A DNA stretch of 64,000 nt from contig NZ_QAAD01000012.1 in assembly GCF_003046625.1 (NCBI RefSeq), forward strand, positions 1 through 64,000, in the 5' to 3' direction. Made by a program: the position numbers and the translations under genes. The DNA comes from Mangrovibacterium marinum (GTDB lineage: Bacteria; Bacteroidota; Bacteroidia; Bacteroidales; Prolixibacteraceae). This document shows positions 8,535 to 16,259 of the stretch, piece after piece. Each line of letters starts with the position of its first letter. The stretch's first letter is position 1. Below the pieces are notes generated by a model. It ran no database searches. It had not been told where the DNA came from and worked only from the letters and a program-made list of their open reading frames with translations.

Positions 8535-9305
8535 ATGAAGACAAAGAAAGAGATTGTGGACAATTGGCTTCCCCGCTACACCGGCAAAGCACTTGAAGAA
8601 TTTGGCGAATATATCATTTTAACCAACTTTCAGTTGTATGTTGAGATGTTTGCCAAACGATTTGACGTTCCGGTTGAAGGGGAAAACAAGAATATGCCGA
8701 GTGCCAGCTACGACGACATGACCATTATCAACTTTGGCATGGGCAGCCCCAATGCGGCAACCGTCATGGATTTGTTAAGTGCAATTACGCCCAAAGCAGT
8801 ACTCTTTCTGGGCAAATGTGGCGGACTGAAAGCAAAGAACAAACTCGGCGACCTCATCCTGCCTATTGCGGCCATCCGCAGCGAAGGAACCTCGAACGAC
8901 TACCTGCCCGCCGAAGTGCCGGCCCTTCCGGCCTTTACCCTGCAGCGGGCAGTATCGACAGCCGTCCGCGAAAACCAAAAAGATTACTGGACAGGGGTGG
9001 TGTACACGACCAACCGGCGGGTTTGGGAGTTCGACGAACGCTTCAAGAAATACCTGAAGAAAACCAGAGCCATGGCTATTGATATGGAAACAGCAACGAT
9101 TTTCACCGTTGGCTTTGCCAATAAAATTCCGACAGGTGCCTTGCTGTTGGTTTCGGATCAACCCATGATTTCGACCGGCATTAAGACCGATGCCAGCGAT
9201 AAAAAGGTAACCTCCGAATTTGTGGAGATGCACATTAAAACCGGCATCGACGCCTTGGTGGAGATCAAAACCAACGGCCGATCGGTAAAACACCTGAAAT
9301 TTTAA
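8535..9305 (+). CDS. amn: AMP nucleosidase (short Bacteroidota form)
   Basis: 256 residues from the ATG at 8535 (MKTKKEIVDNWLPRY); an upstream GTG at 8418 would overlap the divergent gene and add a non-conserved leader. It hydrolyses AMP to adenine and ribose 5-phosphate. The nucleoside phosphorylase fold is seen in FLGKCGGLK (phosphate-site region), AIDMETATIFTVGF (base/ribose site with the Glu-Met-Glu type motif) and LLLVSDQPM. It is followed 17 bp later by holA, so it may head a short operon amn-holA-rhomboid-aminotransferase. Confidence 0.93.
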   Translation: MKTKKEIVDNWLPRYTGKALEEFGEYIILTNFQLYVEMFAKRFDVPVEGENKNMPSASYDDMTIINFGMGSPNAATVMDLLSAITPKAVLFLGKCGGLKAKNKLGDLILPIAAIRSEGTSNDYLPAEVPALPAFTLQRAVSTAVRENQKDYWTGVVYTTNRRVWEFDERFKKYLKKTRAMAIDMETATIFTVGFANKIPTGALLLVSDQPMISTGIKTDASDKKVTSEFVEMHIKTGIDALVEIKTNGRSVKHLKF

Positions 9306-9322
9306 TCTTTTAATGCCCCGAC

Positions 9323-10324
9323 ATGACCTTTGACCAAATTCTGACTGCGCTCAAGAAAAAAGAATATCGTCCCGTTTATTTTTTGATGGGCGAAGAAAGC
9401 TATTTCATCGATCAGATTTCGGACTATATTACCGAACATGTACTGACCGATGCTGAAAAAGGCTTCAACCAGCACATTTTATATGGTAAAGACACCGACA
9501 TTGATACGATTATTACCTACGCGCGCCGTTTCCCGATGATGGCCAGCCACCAGGTTGTTGTTGTCCGAGAAGCGCAGAACATCAAAAAAATTGAGGAGTT
9601 GGAAGCCTATATCAAGAATCCGCTTCAATCGACCATTCTGGTGATCAACTACAAGTACAAAAGCCTGGATAAACGCAAAAGCTTCAGCAAGCTGGTGGAC
9701 AAAAACGGTGTTTTGTTTGAGTCGAAGCGCATTTACGACAATAAGCTCCCCGACTGGATCAAAAGCTACCTGGCTAACCGCAGCTTCACCATTGTTCCGC
9801 AAGCGGCGCAGCTGCTGGCCGAATACCTGGGAAGCGACCTGAGCAAGGTGTCCAACGAGCTGGAAAAGTTAATCATCAGCCTGCCGGCGAAAACCCAGAT
9901 TACCGCCGACCATATTGAAAAAAATATCGGGATCAGTAAAGACTATAATATTTTTGAGCTCCAGAATGCGCTGGGGCAGCGCAATATTCTGAAAAGCAAT
10001 CAGATTATCAACCACTTTGCGGCCAATCCGAATGCCAATCCGCTTCCGCGCACGATCTCGAGCCTTTATCAGTTTTTCATGAAGCTGCTCACCTTTCATT
10101 TTCTGGACGACAAATCGCCGACAGCAGCGGCATCGAAACTGGGCGTGAATTCGTATTTTGTGAAAGACTATATTGCCGCCGCCAGGCAATATCCGATCCG
10201 CAAGCTGGTTGCAATTATTGGAACCCTGCGCGAGTTCGACATGAAATCAAAAGGGCTTGGCAATGTATCGTCGAGCGCCGGCGATCTCCAGAAAGAATTA
10301 ATTTATAAAATATTACACGATTAA
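9323..10324 (+). CDS. holA: DNA polymerase III subunit delta
   Basis: 333 residues, ATG start. HolA is the wrench of the clamp loader that opens the beta sliding clamp. The N-terminus (YFLMGEESYFIDQISDYI) and the middle region (ANRSFTIVPQAAQLLAEYLGSDLSKVSNELEKL) are typical of the delta family AAA+ fold and lid, with the C-terminal collar domain after about residue 210. Length fits (about 340 aa). The next gene begins 2 bp after its stop, indicating translational coupling. Confidence 0.95.
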   Translation: MTFDQILTALKKKEYRPVYFLMGEESYFIDQISDYITEHVLTDAEKGFNQHILYGKDTDIDTIITYARRFPMMASHQVVVVREAQNIKKIEELEAYIKNPLQSTILVINYKYKSLDKRKSFSKLVDKNGVLFESKRIYDNKLPDWIKSYLANRSFTIVPQAAQLLAEYLGSDLSKVSNELEKLIISLPAKTQITADHIEKNIGISKDYNIFELQNALGQRNILKSNQIINHFAANPNANPLPRTISSLYQFFMKLLTFHFLDDKSPTAAASKLGVNSYFVKDYIAAARQYPIRKLVAIIGTLREFDMKSKGLGNVSSSAGDLQKELIYKILHD

Positions 10325-10326
10325 AT

Positions 10327-10932
10327 ATGACTACAATCCTGATTGTCATCACCTGTCTGATATCGATTGCGGCATTTGGCAAACCTGCGCTGCTGGACAA
10401 GCTTCAGTTTAACGCCAGTAAAATTGTTCATCAACACCAATATTACCGGCTGGTGACACATGGTTTTGTCCATGCCAACTGGGAGCACCTGATCGTGAAC
10501 ATGATTGTTCTGTATTCGTTTGGCCGGGCCATCGAGCAGTATTTCTTCGTGTTCGGACGAATGGCCAATGCCTATTTTCTGCTTTTATATTTTGGGGGAA
10601 TGCTTGTTTCCAATATCTATGCGCTGTACAAACACCGCAATAACTTCTACTACAACGCCGTGGGTGCTTCTGGTGCTGTCTCGGCAGTTTTATTTGCCGC
10701 CATTTTTTTCGATCCCTGGAACAAGATTTATTTCTTTGGGATCCTACCCATTCCGGGAATTGTTTTCGCCTTGTTATACCTGGCCTATTCGTACTACATG
10801 AGCCGCAAGCAGAACGATAATATTGCCCACGATGCGCACTTCCTGGGGGCTCTGTTCGGCTTCATTTATCCGATCTTATTAAATGCAAACTACTTTCAGC
10901 ATTTTGTCGACCGGCTGTTTGGTGTGATCTAA
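10327..10932 (+). CDS. Rhomboid-family intramembrane serine protease
   Basis: 201 residues, ATG start 2 bp after holA. About six membrane helices. Catalytic Ser115 lies in GASG (112-116 region) and the catalytic His is His171 in HDAHFLGALFGF; the HxxxN element is His54-Asn58 (EHLIVNM). It cleaves transmembrane substrates within or at the edge of the inner membrane; substrates are unknown. Four bases separate it from the class IV aminotransferase-like gene. Confidence 0.93.
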   Translation: MTTILIVITCLISIAAFGKPALLDKLQFNASKIVHQHQYYRLVTHGFVHANWEHLIVNMIVLYSFGRAIEQYFFVFGRMANAYFLLLYFGGMLVSNIYALYKHRNNFYYNAVGASGAVSAVLFAAIFFDPWNKIYFFGILPIPGIVFALLYLAYSYYMSRKQNDNIAHDAHFLGALFGFIYPILLNANYFQHFVDRLFGVI

Positions 10933-10936
10933 ATCG

Positions 10937-11755
10937 ATGGGGCAGTTCATCCTATACAACAAAAAGCTTCACCCTTGCGGGGAACCGGTTCTCACGGCCG
11001 GCAAACTGCAACATCTGCTGTTTACCGATCAGCTGCGTATGTTGAAAAGCCAGATGCCCTTTTGGGAGGATCATCTTCGATTATGGAAGTTACATTTTAA
11101 GATATTCAAAATTGATGAACCCGATTTTTTAGCTCACGAAGGCAAAGATCTCCGGCGACAGATTGAAAGAGCCATCCATAAAAACCGCTGTTTCAAGGGA
11201 GCAACCATCCGAATTAGTTTTCTCTTTAATGAAGGAACGGTAGGCTACCTCATTGAAATCAACCCGCATCGGGAATCCTCGTTCGTCCAAAATCCGGATG
11301 GCTATCAGCTGGAATTGTTCCGCCAGTTCCAGAAGTCCGACTCTCCCCTGTCGGCCTTGCAGCTGGGCTCGGAGCCGATATGGACAATAGCGCGTGCGCA
11401 CAGCCGCCAAAGCGGAAACATACCACTGATTACCAACACCAAGCACAGCCTACTGGAAACACCAGGCGCCAATATTTACTTTATCAAAAACAAACAGCTG
11501 TACACGCCCTCTCCCGGATCCGGTTGTTACATCAATCCCGCCAAACGGGTTATCGCCCAGCTTTGTGAGCAAATCGGCTTTGCGCTTCATGAGCTCGACC
11601 AGATCTACGAAGATGACATCCAGGATGTTGACGAGGCTTTTATTGCGAACGACACCGATGGGGTGCAATACGTGAGAGGTTTCGGCATGAAACGTTTTTA
11701 CCGGAGGTACAGTCAGCAGATCGCCAACGGCTTTGAGCGGCTATTAATTCATTGA
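10937..11755 (+). CDS. Class IV aminotransferase-like protein, PLP lysine apparently missing
   Basis: 272 residues, ATG start. The C-terminal half follows the BCAT/ADC-lyase fold: LLETPGANIYFI corresponds to the substrate and PLP-ring segment, and YTPSPGSGCYINPAKR to the TP..G..GI.R motif. By manual comparison with PabC (ADC lyase), the Schiff-base lysine should fall near ALQLGSEPIWTIARAH, where no lysine exists. If this reading is right the protein cannot work as a normal aminotransferase or lyase. The N-terminal domain is also long and poorly conserved. It ends 12 bp inside the convergent YqgE gene. Other possibility: a different nearby lysine (QKSDSP) serves. Confidence 0.75.
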   Translation: MGQFILYNKKLHPCGEPVLTAGKLQHLLFTDQLRMLKSQMPFWEDHLRLWKLHFKIFKIDEPDFLAHEGKDLRRQIERAIHKNRCFKGATIRISFLFNEGTVGYLIEINPHRESSFVQNPDGYQLELFRQFQKSDSPLSALQLGSEPIWTIARAHSRQSGNIPLITNTKHSLLETPGANIYFIKNKQLYTPSPGSGCYINPAKRVIAQLCEQIGFALHELDQIYEDDIQDVDEAFIANDTDGVQYVRGFGMKRFYRRYSQQIANGFERLLIH

Positions 11756-12337
11756 CGGGTTTTCGGGAAAGTGTTCCCACATCAGATATTTTCCACCGAT
11801 TCCTTTCACGATGTTGAGCCACATTTGCTTCTTGGACTCCTCGCCCATCACGGCTTGCTGGTCAATATCGGTCACCAACCAACTATTTTCGGCCAGTTCC
11901 TCTTCCAGTTGTCCGTGATCCCAGCCCGAGTAGCCCATAAAGAAGCGCACATCACCGGGTTTTACCATCCCCAGGCGGATCTTGCTTTTCAGCTCTTCGA
12001 AGTCGCCGCCCCAGTACAGATCGTCTTTAATGTGGATGCTTCCGGAAATTTCGGTTCCCAGCGAGTGGATAAAATAGATGGAATCGGTACTTACCGGTCC
12101 GCCAACATACACATCGGCATCGAAATCGGGAAAGTCGGGAATAATCTGATTTATTGGATAATCAACCTTTTTATTTAAAATGAATCCAACCGCTCCTTTG
12201 TCGCTGTAAGCGACCAACAAAATGACCGCTCGGTTAAAATAGCTGCCCGGCAAAAACGGCTCGGCAATCAAAATCCGTCCCTTTTGCGGAGCCACATGGT
12301 TGGTCTCAATTTTAAATATGTTGATATTCAGCTTCAT
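11744..12337 (-). CDS. YqgE/AlgH family protein
   Basis: 197 residues, ATG start. Family hallmarks are the early KGRILIAEPFLPGSYFNRAVILLVAY, the GAVGFILNK turn, the VGGPVSTDSIYFIHS strand and FFMGYSGWDHGQLEEEL. The fold is known from structures, but the function is unsettled (named AlgH after alginate regulation in Pseudomonas). In Bacteroidota it often neighbours class IV aminotransferase-like genes, as here, where the two genes converge and overlap by 12 bp. Confidence 0.95.
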   Translation of the reverse strand: MKLNINIFKIETNHVAPQKGRILIAEPFLPGSYFNRAVILLVAYSDKGAVGFILNKKVDYPINQIIPDFPDFDADVYVGGPVSTDSIYFIHSLGTEISGSIHIKDDLYWGGDFEELKSKIRLGMVKPGDVRFFMGYSGWDHGQLEEELAENSWLVTDIDQQAVMGEESKKQMWLNIVKGIGGKYLMWEHFPENPSMN

Positions 12338-12475
12338 AATTTGATATCAATTTAAAGAAAAATCTTTGATATATCAAATAGCTGAGGAAACGGAATTCGG
12401 GAATTTATTGCAGTTTCAGGTCTTCAGCCTGCCTTGCCCGAAAAACGGGAGCCTCGGGGAAAGCGGATTTGGGGT

Positions 12476-12775
12476 TCACTTCTCGACCACTACAAACACA
12501 TCTTCGTCCTGTTTGTGCATCAGAAACTGCTCACGGGCAAACTTTTCCAGATTCTTCTGACTGGTCTGAAGCTCCTCAATTTTCGTTTTGTCAGCTTCAA
12601 TTTTTTCACGCAGCAGGTCTTTCTGCTCCGTCAGCTGCTTCAATTTCGATTTATTTTGAAGATGTTGCCACACATTGTGCTCGTTGATCACAAGGATATA
12701 AACGGCAAAGGCCAGGGTAACAACTCCCCATTTGGTGAATACCTGTTCGCGAATCCATTTCGGTGTTTTCAACAT
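12476..12775 (-). CDS. FtsB/DivIC-family septum formation initiator
   Basis: 99 residues from the ATG at 12775 (MLKTPKWIREQVF); a TTG six codons earlier is less likely. Layout is a short cytoplasmic tail, one membrane helix (WGVVTLAFAVYILVI), then a coiled coil (about residues 35-75, leucine and glutamate rich) and a short extracytoplasmic end. This matches DivIC/FtsB, which bridges FtsL, FtsQ and the septal peptidoglycan synthase. It is small, as usual for the family. Upstream lies the long repeat region. Confidence 0.88.
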   Translation of the reverse strand: MLKTPKWIREQVFTKWGVVTLAFAVYILVINEHNVWQHLQNKSKLKQLTEQKDLLREKIEADKTKIEELQTSQKNLEKFAREQFLMHKQDEDVFVVVEK

Positions 12776-12899
12776 AGCTTGCAAATCTTTCAAACAAATG
12801 TAAGTAGTCTGGCAGAAAAAACAAACAGCTCGCCGGCGAAACAGCAGCTTGCGCTATCGGGACGAACTTCGCCTTGAGCAGCTGACGGCTGAAGGCAAG

Positions 12900-13413
12900 T
12901 CGCAGTCTCAGTCGCAGTCACAGTCGCAGTCGCAGGCGCAGGCGCAGTCTCAGGCGCAGTCTCAGGCGCAGTCTCAGTCTCAGTCACAGGCGCAGTCGCA
13001 GTCGCAGTCGCAGTCGCAGTCTCAGTCTCAGTCTCAGTCTCAGTCTCAGTCTCAGTCTCAGTCGCAGTCTCAGTCTCAGTCTCAGTCTCAGTCTCAGTCT
13101 CAGTCGCAGTCGCAGTCGCAGTCTCAGTCTCAGTCACAGGCGCAGTCGCAGTCGCAGTCGCAGTCGCAGTCTCAGTCTCAGTCTCAGTCTCAGTCTCAGT
13201 CGCAGTCTCAGTCTCAGTCTCAGTCTCAGTCTCAGTCTCAGTCTCAGTCTCAGTCGCAGTCTCAGTCGCAGTCTCAGTCTCAGTCTCAGTCTCAGTCTCA
13301 GTCTCAGTCTCAGTCTCAGTCACAGGCGCAGTCGCAGTCGCAGTCGCAGTCACAGTCTCAGTCGCAGTCACAGTCGCAGGCGCAGTCGCAGGCGCAGGCG
13401 CAGGCACAGGCGC
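12900..13413. repeat. CAGNCN hexanucleotide tandem array, about 85 units
   Basis: Uninterrupted hexamers CAGTCT, CAGTCG, CAGTCA and CAGGCG/A over about 514 bp. A 40-bp block starting CAGTCACAGGCG recurs at about 12981, 13131 and 13317 (spacings 150 and 186 bp, whole numbers of hexamers), so the array has also grown by segmental duplication. One plus frame reads as a Ser-Gln polymer and one minus frame as Thr-Glu/Ala-Thr; both are by-products of the repeat with no signal peptide or flanking domain. Most likely a non-coding expanded satellite. Copy number may be wrong in an assembly. Confidence 0.93.
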
Positions 13414-13414
13414 A

Positions 13415-13822
13415 TCAGTCGAAAGATCCCAGATCAACGAAGTTGTCAGGTTATCGAAAGTTGTCGAAAGTTGTCGGGTTGTCGTTCTAAACCTGACCGA
13501 AGCGATTTCGGCCATTTTTATTGATGGTGACGCGAGAACCTGCTGCTCAGTCCAATCCCGGAGGGATGCTACTGGGGTAGATAAACGCAACAATACTCAA
13601 AATTCCGTCCCGTACGGGACGGTACTGCCATCCTGTCGACTTGCGTGCTACCCAAATGGAATGGCTAAAGCCATTACCGAAAGATGAAAACCTATCCGAC
13701 AGGGAAAAACATCCGCTTTAAGTCGAAAGTTGAAACGAAGAAAGTGATCAGTCCCAGTGTTCAGTCACATTTGTCGAAAGATCCCAGATCAACGAAGTTG
13801 TCAGGTTGTCGAAAGTTGTCGG
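13415..13822. repeat. 50-bp direct repeat flanking a degenerate REP-like copy
   Basis: TCGAAAGATCCCAGATCAACG followed by AAGTTGTCAGGTT[A/G]TCGAAAGTTGTCG occurs at about 13418-13475 and again at 13772-13822. The first copy abuts the end of the hexamer array; the second is preceded by CAGTCCCAGTGTTCAGTCACA, which resembles an unexpanded seed of that array. GTTGTCG words of the same kind recur at 30800-30835. Confidence 0.75.
13551..13710. repeat. REP-like nested-hairpin element, degenerate 5' half
   Basis: Contains AATCCCGGAGGGATG, the palindrome GTCCCGTACGGGAC (13607-13620), GCTACCCAAAT (13646-13656) and ATGGCTAAAGCCATT. It has the same order as the full copies at 25911-26393 and 30931-31403, but the left arm of the outer inverted repeat is changed. 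Confidence 0.75.
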
Positions 13823-14149
13823 TCCACATCTAATGAAAACCAGTTATTGACGTTGCGCCTTAGCGTCTTTGCGTGGTAGACTTTCACAGAAAAAACCTAC
13901 ATGATTCGGAGGGAATCTCCAACAGGGATGAAAGTGGTGGAAGACAGCAGAAGGCATTTAAGAGAAGACGGAAGCTCGCTCGGAGCGGGACCGGCCTACT
14001 TTTTATCGATGGTGAGAGGCGAACCGGAAGCTTAGTGAATCCGGGAAGCTCCGCCGACAGAAGGAGATCACCCGGCTGAACTTAGCTTTCGGAAGCTGAC
14101 ACCTGAAGATAAAAATAAGCCTTGCGTTTTCTGTTTCGTCTTTGGGGCA

Positions 14150-14370
14150 AGCCAAAGATGAAAACCCGTCCGGTAGGACAAAAGATCCGAATTGCGCAAA
14201 AGTAGGAGTGAAAAACAGCCAGTTTTGGGGCAACCCTCATCAGCGCTGGTTTGCTACAAAAGAAGCCTGGCTTCCGGTTGAAGCTGGACCCCTATTCAAT
14301 ACATCCCCGGTGCAGTTTGGAAACCCGGCCTACCGCAGGCATCACCCGAAGAGACTTTCACAGAAAAACA
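14150..14370. repeat. REP-like nested-hairpin element, 3' half copy
   Basis: Runs from AAAGATGAAAACCCGTCCGG through AAAAGTAGGAGTGAAAAACAG and GGTTTGCTACAAAAGAAGCC to GGAAACCCGGCCTACCGCAGG and GAAGAGACTTTCACAG. These are the same ordered words as at about 26160-26390 and 31185-31403. The stretch between the two half copies (13823-14149) shows no gene. Confidence 0.75.
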
Positions 14371-14392
14371 CGGCCTTCAAGGGCGCAAAAAA

Positions 14393-14422
14393 AAGGAGAT
14401 GTCCCCAAAAGAACACCTCCTT
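14393..14422 (-). terminator. Rho-independent terminator of the P5C dehydrogenase gene
   Basis: AAGGAGATGT (14393-14402) pairs with ACACCTCCTT (14413-14422) with one G-T pair. The plus-strand A-run just left of it gives the U-tail for minus-strand transcripts. It lies 19 bp past the stop at 14441. Confidence 0.7.
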
Positions 14423-14440
14423 CATCGCATAAAAAAGTTT

Positions 14441-16078
14441 TTAATCCTGATCGGGCAAGAAATTCGGATAGCCGTATTCTTTGGCTGAAACAAAAGTCTC
14501 TTTCACGGTGCGGATGGAAGTCCAGCGCAACATATTGAAAACCGAGCCTGCCTTATCGTTTGTTCCCGAGCCGCGTGCACCGCCAAAAGGCTGCTGACCC
14601 ACCACGGCGCCGGTTGGTTTATCGTTAATATAGAAATTACCGGCTGCGTTTTCCAGTCGCTTGGTCATCCGCTCGATGCTGTAGCGATCCTGCGAGAAGA
14701 TGGCTCCGGTTAACGCATACATTGACGTTTGATCCACGAGCGCCAGGGTTTCATCAAGCTTTCTATCTTCATATACATAGACCGTCAACACCGGGCCGAA
14801 CAGTTCGTCGACCATGGTTTCGTAGTCGGCTTTGGCAGCTAAAATAACGGTAGGCTCAATAAAATAACCGACCGACTTATCGCATTTACCGCCCCAGATG
14901 ACCTGAGCATCCTTGCTGCTTTTGGCGCGCTCGATGTAGGCGGCCAACTTATCGAATGATTTTTCGTCGATCACCGCATTTACAAAATTGGTAAAATCTT
15001 CAACGGGTCCCATTTTTACGGTGCCCATCATTTTCTCGAAGCGCCCGCGCACATCAGCCCAGATACTTTCGGGAACGTACACCCTTGAGGCGGCCGAACA
15101 TTTTTGCCCCTGGTACTCGAAAGCACCACGCAGCATAGCCACGGCCAGGGCTTGCGGATCGGCTGTAGGATCGGCAAAGATAAAGTCCTTACCGCCGGTT
15201 TCGCCGACAATGCGCGGGTATGCCTTGTATTTATAAATATTCTCACCAATTGTTTTCCAGATATTTTGGAACACTGCCGTTGACCCGGTAAAGTGGATTC
15301 CCGCAAAATCGGGGTGGCTAAAGATCACCTCTCCGGCCACCGGCCCCGCCACATACACCAGATTGATGACCCCCTCGGGCAAGCCGGCTTCCTGTAAGAT
15401 TTCCATAATAACAGCCGCAGAGTACACCGAAGTATTGGAGGGTTTCCAGACGGCTACGTTGCCCATCATTACCGGTGCACTGGGTAAGTTACCAGCTATG
15501 GAGGTAAAGTTGAAGGGCGTGAGTGCGAACACAAAGCCCTCGAGCGGTCGGTATTCGTTATAATTCCAAATTCCGGCTGACGACTCAGGCTGCATCTGGT
15601 AGATATCAGTCATACATTTCACCCCATAGCGAAAAAAGTCAGCCAGCTCACACGCGGCATCAATCTCGGCCTGAAAGGCATTTTTCGACTGCCCAAGCAT
15701 GGTTGCTGCGTTCATTTTGTCGCGGTAAGGGCCTGCCAGCAAATCGGCGGCTTTCAGGAAAATTGCGGCACGGTGTTGCCAGCCCATATCGGCCCACGCT
15801 TTCTTTGCATCTAACGCGGCATCGATGGCCATCTGCACATGTGACGAATCTCCTTCAAAAAAATAGCCCAGCGTATGTTGATGGTCATGCGGGGGGGCAA
15901 TTCGCCGGCGACGATCCGTGGTCACTTCCTTTCCGGCAATAATCATGGGTAATTCAACTTCTACCGAACGCAATTCGGCTAGCTTAGCCTGTAAACTTTT
16001 TCGTTCGCCCGATCCGGGAGCATAAGTACGTACCGGTTCGTTTTTGGCAACCGGCACATTAAAAATTCCTTTTGGCAT
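14441..16078 (-). CDS. pruA: L-glutamate gamma-semialdehyde (1-pyrroline-5-carboxylate) dehydrogenase
   Basis: 545 residues, ATG start. It oxidises glutamate semialdehyde to glutamate with NAD+, the second step of proline breakdown. The aldehyde dehydrogenase core is complete: FTGSTAVF (NAD loop), VGETGGKDF with the general base Glu, YQGQKCSAASRVYVP with the nucleophilic Cys, and QQPFGGARGSGTNDKAG near the C-terminus. Length fits the monofunctional RocA/PruA group (about 540). The first-step enzyme, proline dehydrogenase, lies at 42786-43697, so the pathway is split. A terminator follows and REP-like repeats lie beyond. Confidence 0.96.
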   Translation of the reverse strand: MPKGIFNVPVAKNEPVRTYAPGSGERKSLQAKLAELRSVEVELPMIIAGKEVTTDRRRRIAPPHDHQHTLGYFFEGDSSHVQMAIDAALDAKKAWADMGWQHRAAIFLKAADLLAGPYRDKMNAATMLGQSKNAFQAEIDAACELADFFRYGVKCMTDIYQMQPESSAGIWNYNEYRPLEGFVFALTPFNFTSIAGNLPSAPVMMGNVAVWKPSNTSVYSAAVIMEILQEAGLPEGVINLVYVAGPVAGEVIFSHPDFAGIHFTGSTAVFQNIWKTIGENIYKYKAYPRIVGETGGKDFIFADPTADPQALAVAMLRGAFEYQGQKCSAASRVYVPESIWADVRGRFEKMMGTVKMGPVEDFTNFVNAVIDEKSFDKLAAYIERAKSSKDAQVIWGGKCDKSVGYFIEPTVILAAKADYETMVDELFGPVLTVYVYEDRKLDETLALVDQTSMYALTGAIFSQDRYSIERMTKRLENAAGNFYINDKPTGAVVGQQPFGGARGSGTNDKAGSVFNMLRWTSIRTVKETFVSAKEYGYPNFLPDQD

Positions 16079-16259
16079 AGTTATCTTTTGTATCGTTTAA
16101 TAAGTATTCTCCATTTAATCCGTGATCAACAAATCTAAAGAATACCCCCAAGCTAATCCATAATAAATATCAGCTTTCAGAAATTAGGGAGATAAAACGC
16201 TTCGATCCGCTTGCCCGTTCAAAAATTACTATATTTATCCAAAACTTTTTTTTTCATTC

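Noticed and set aside
12849-13490. 213-codon Ser-Gln polymer frame (and the Thr/Glu/Ala frame on the opposite strand, 12790-13593)
   Set aside because: Both are direct consequences of a CAGNCN repeat without stop codons. There is no signal peptide, domain or conserved flank.
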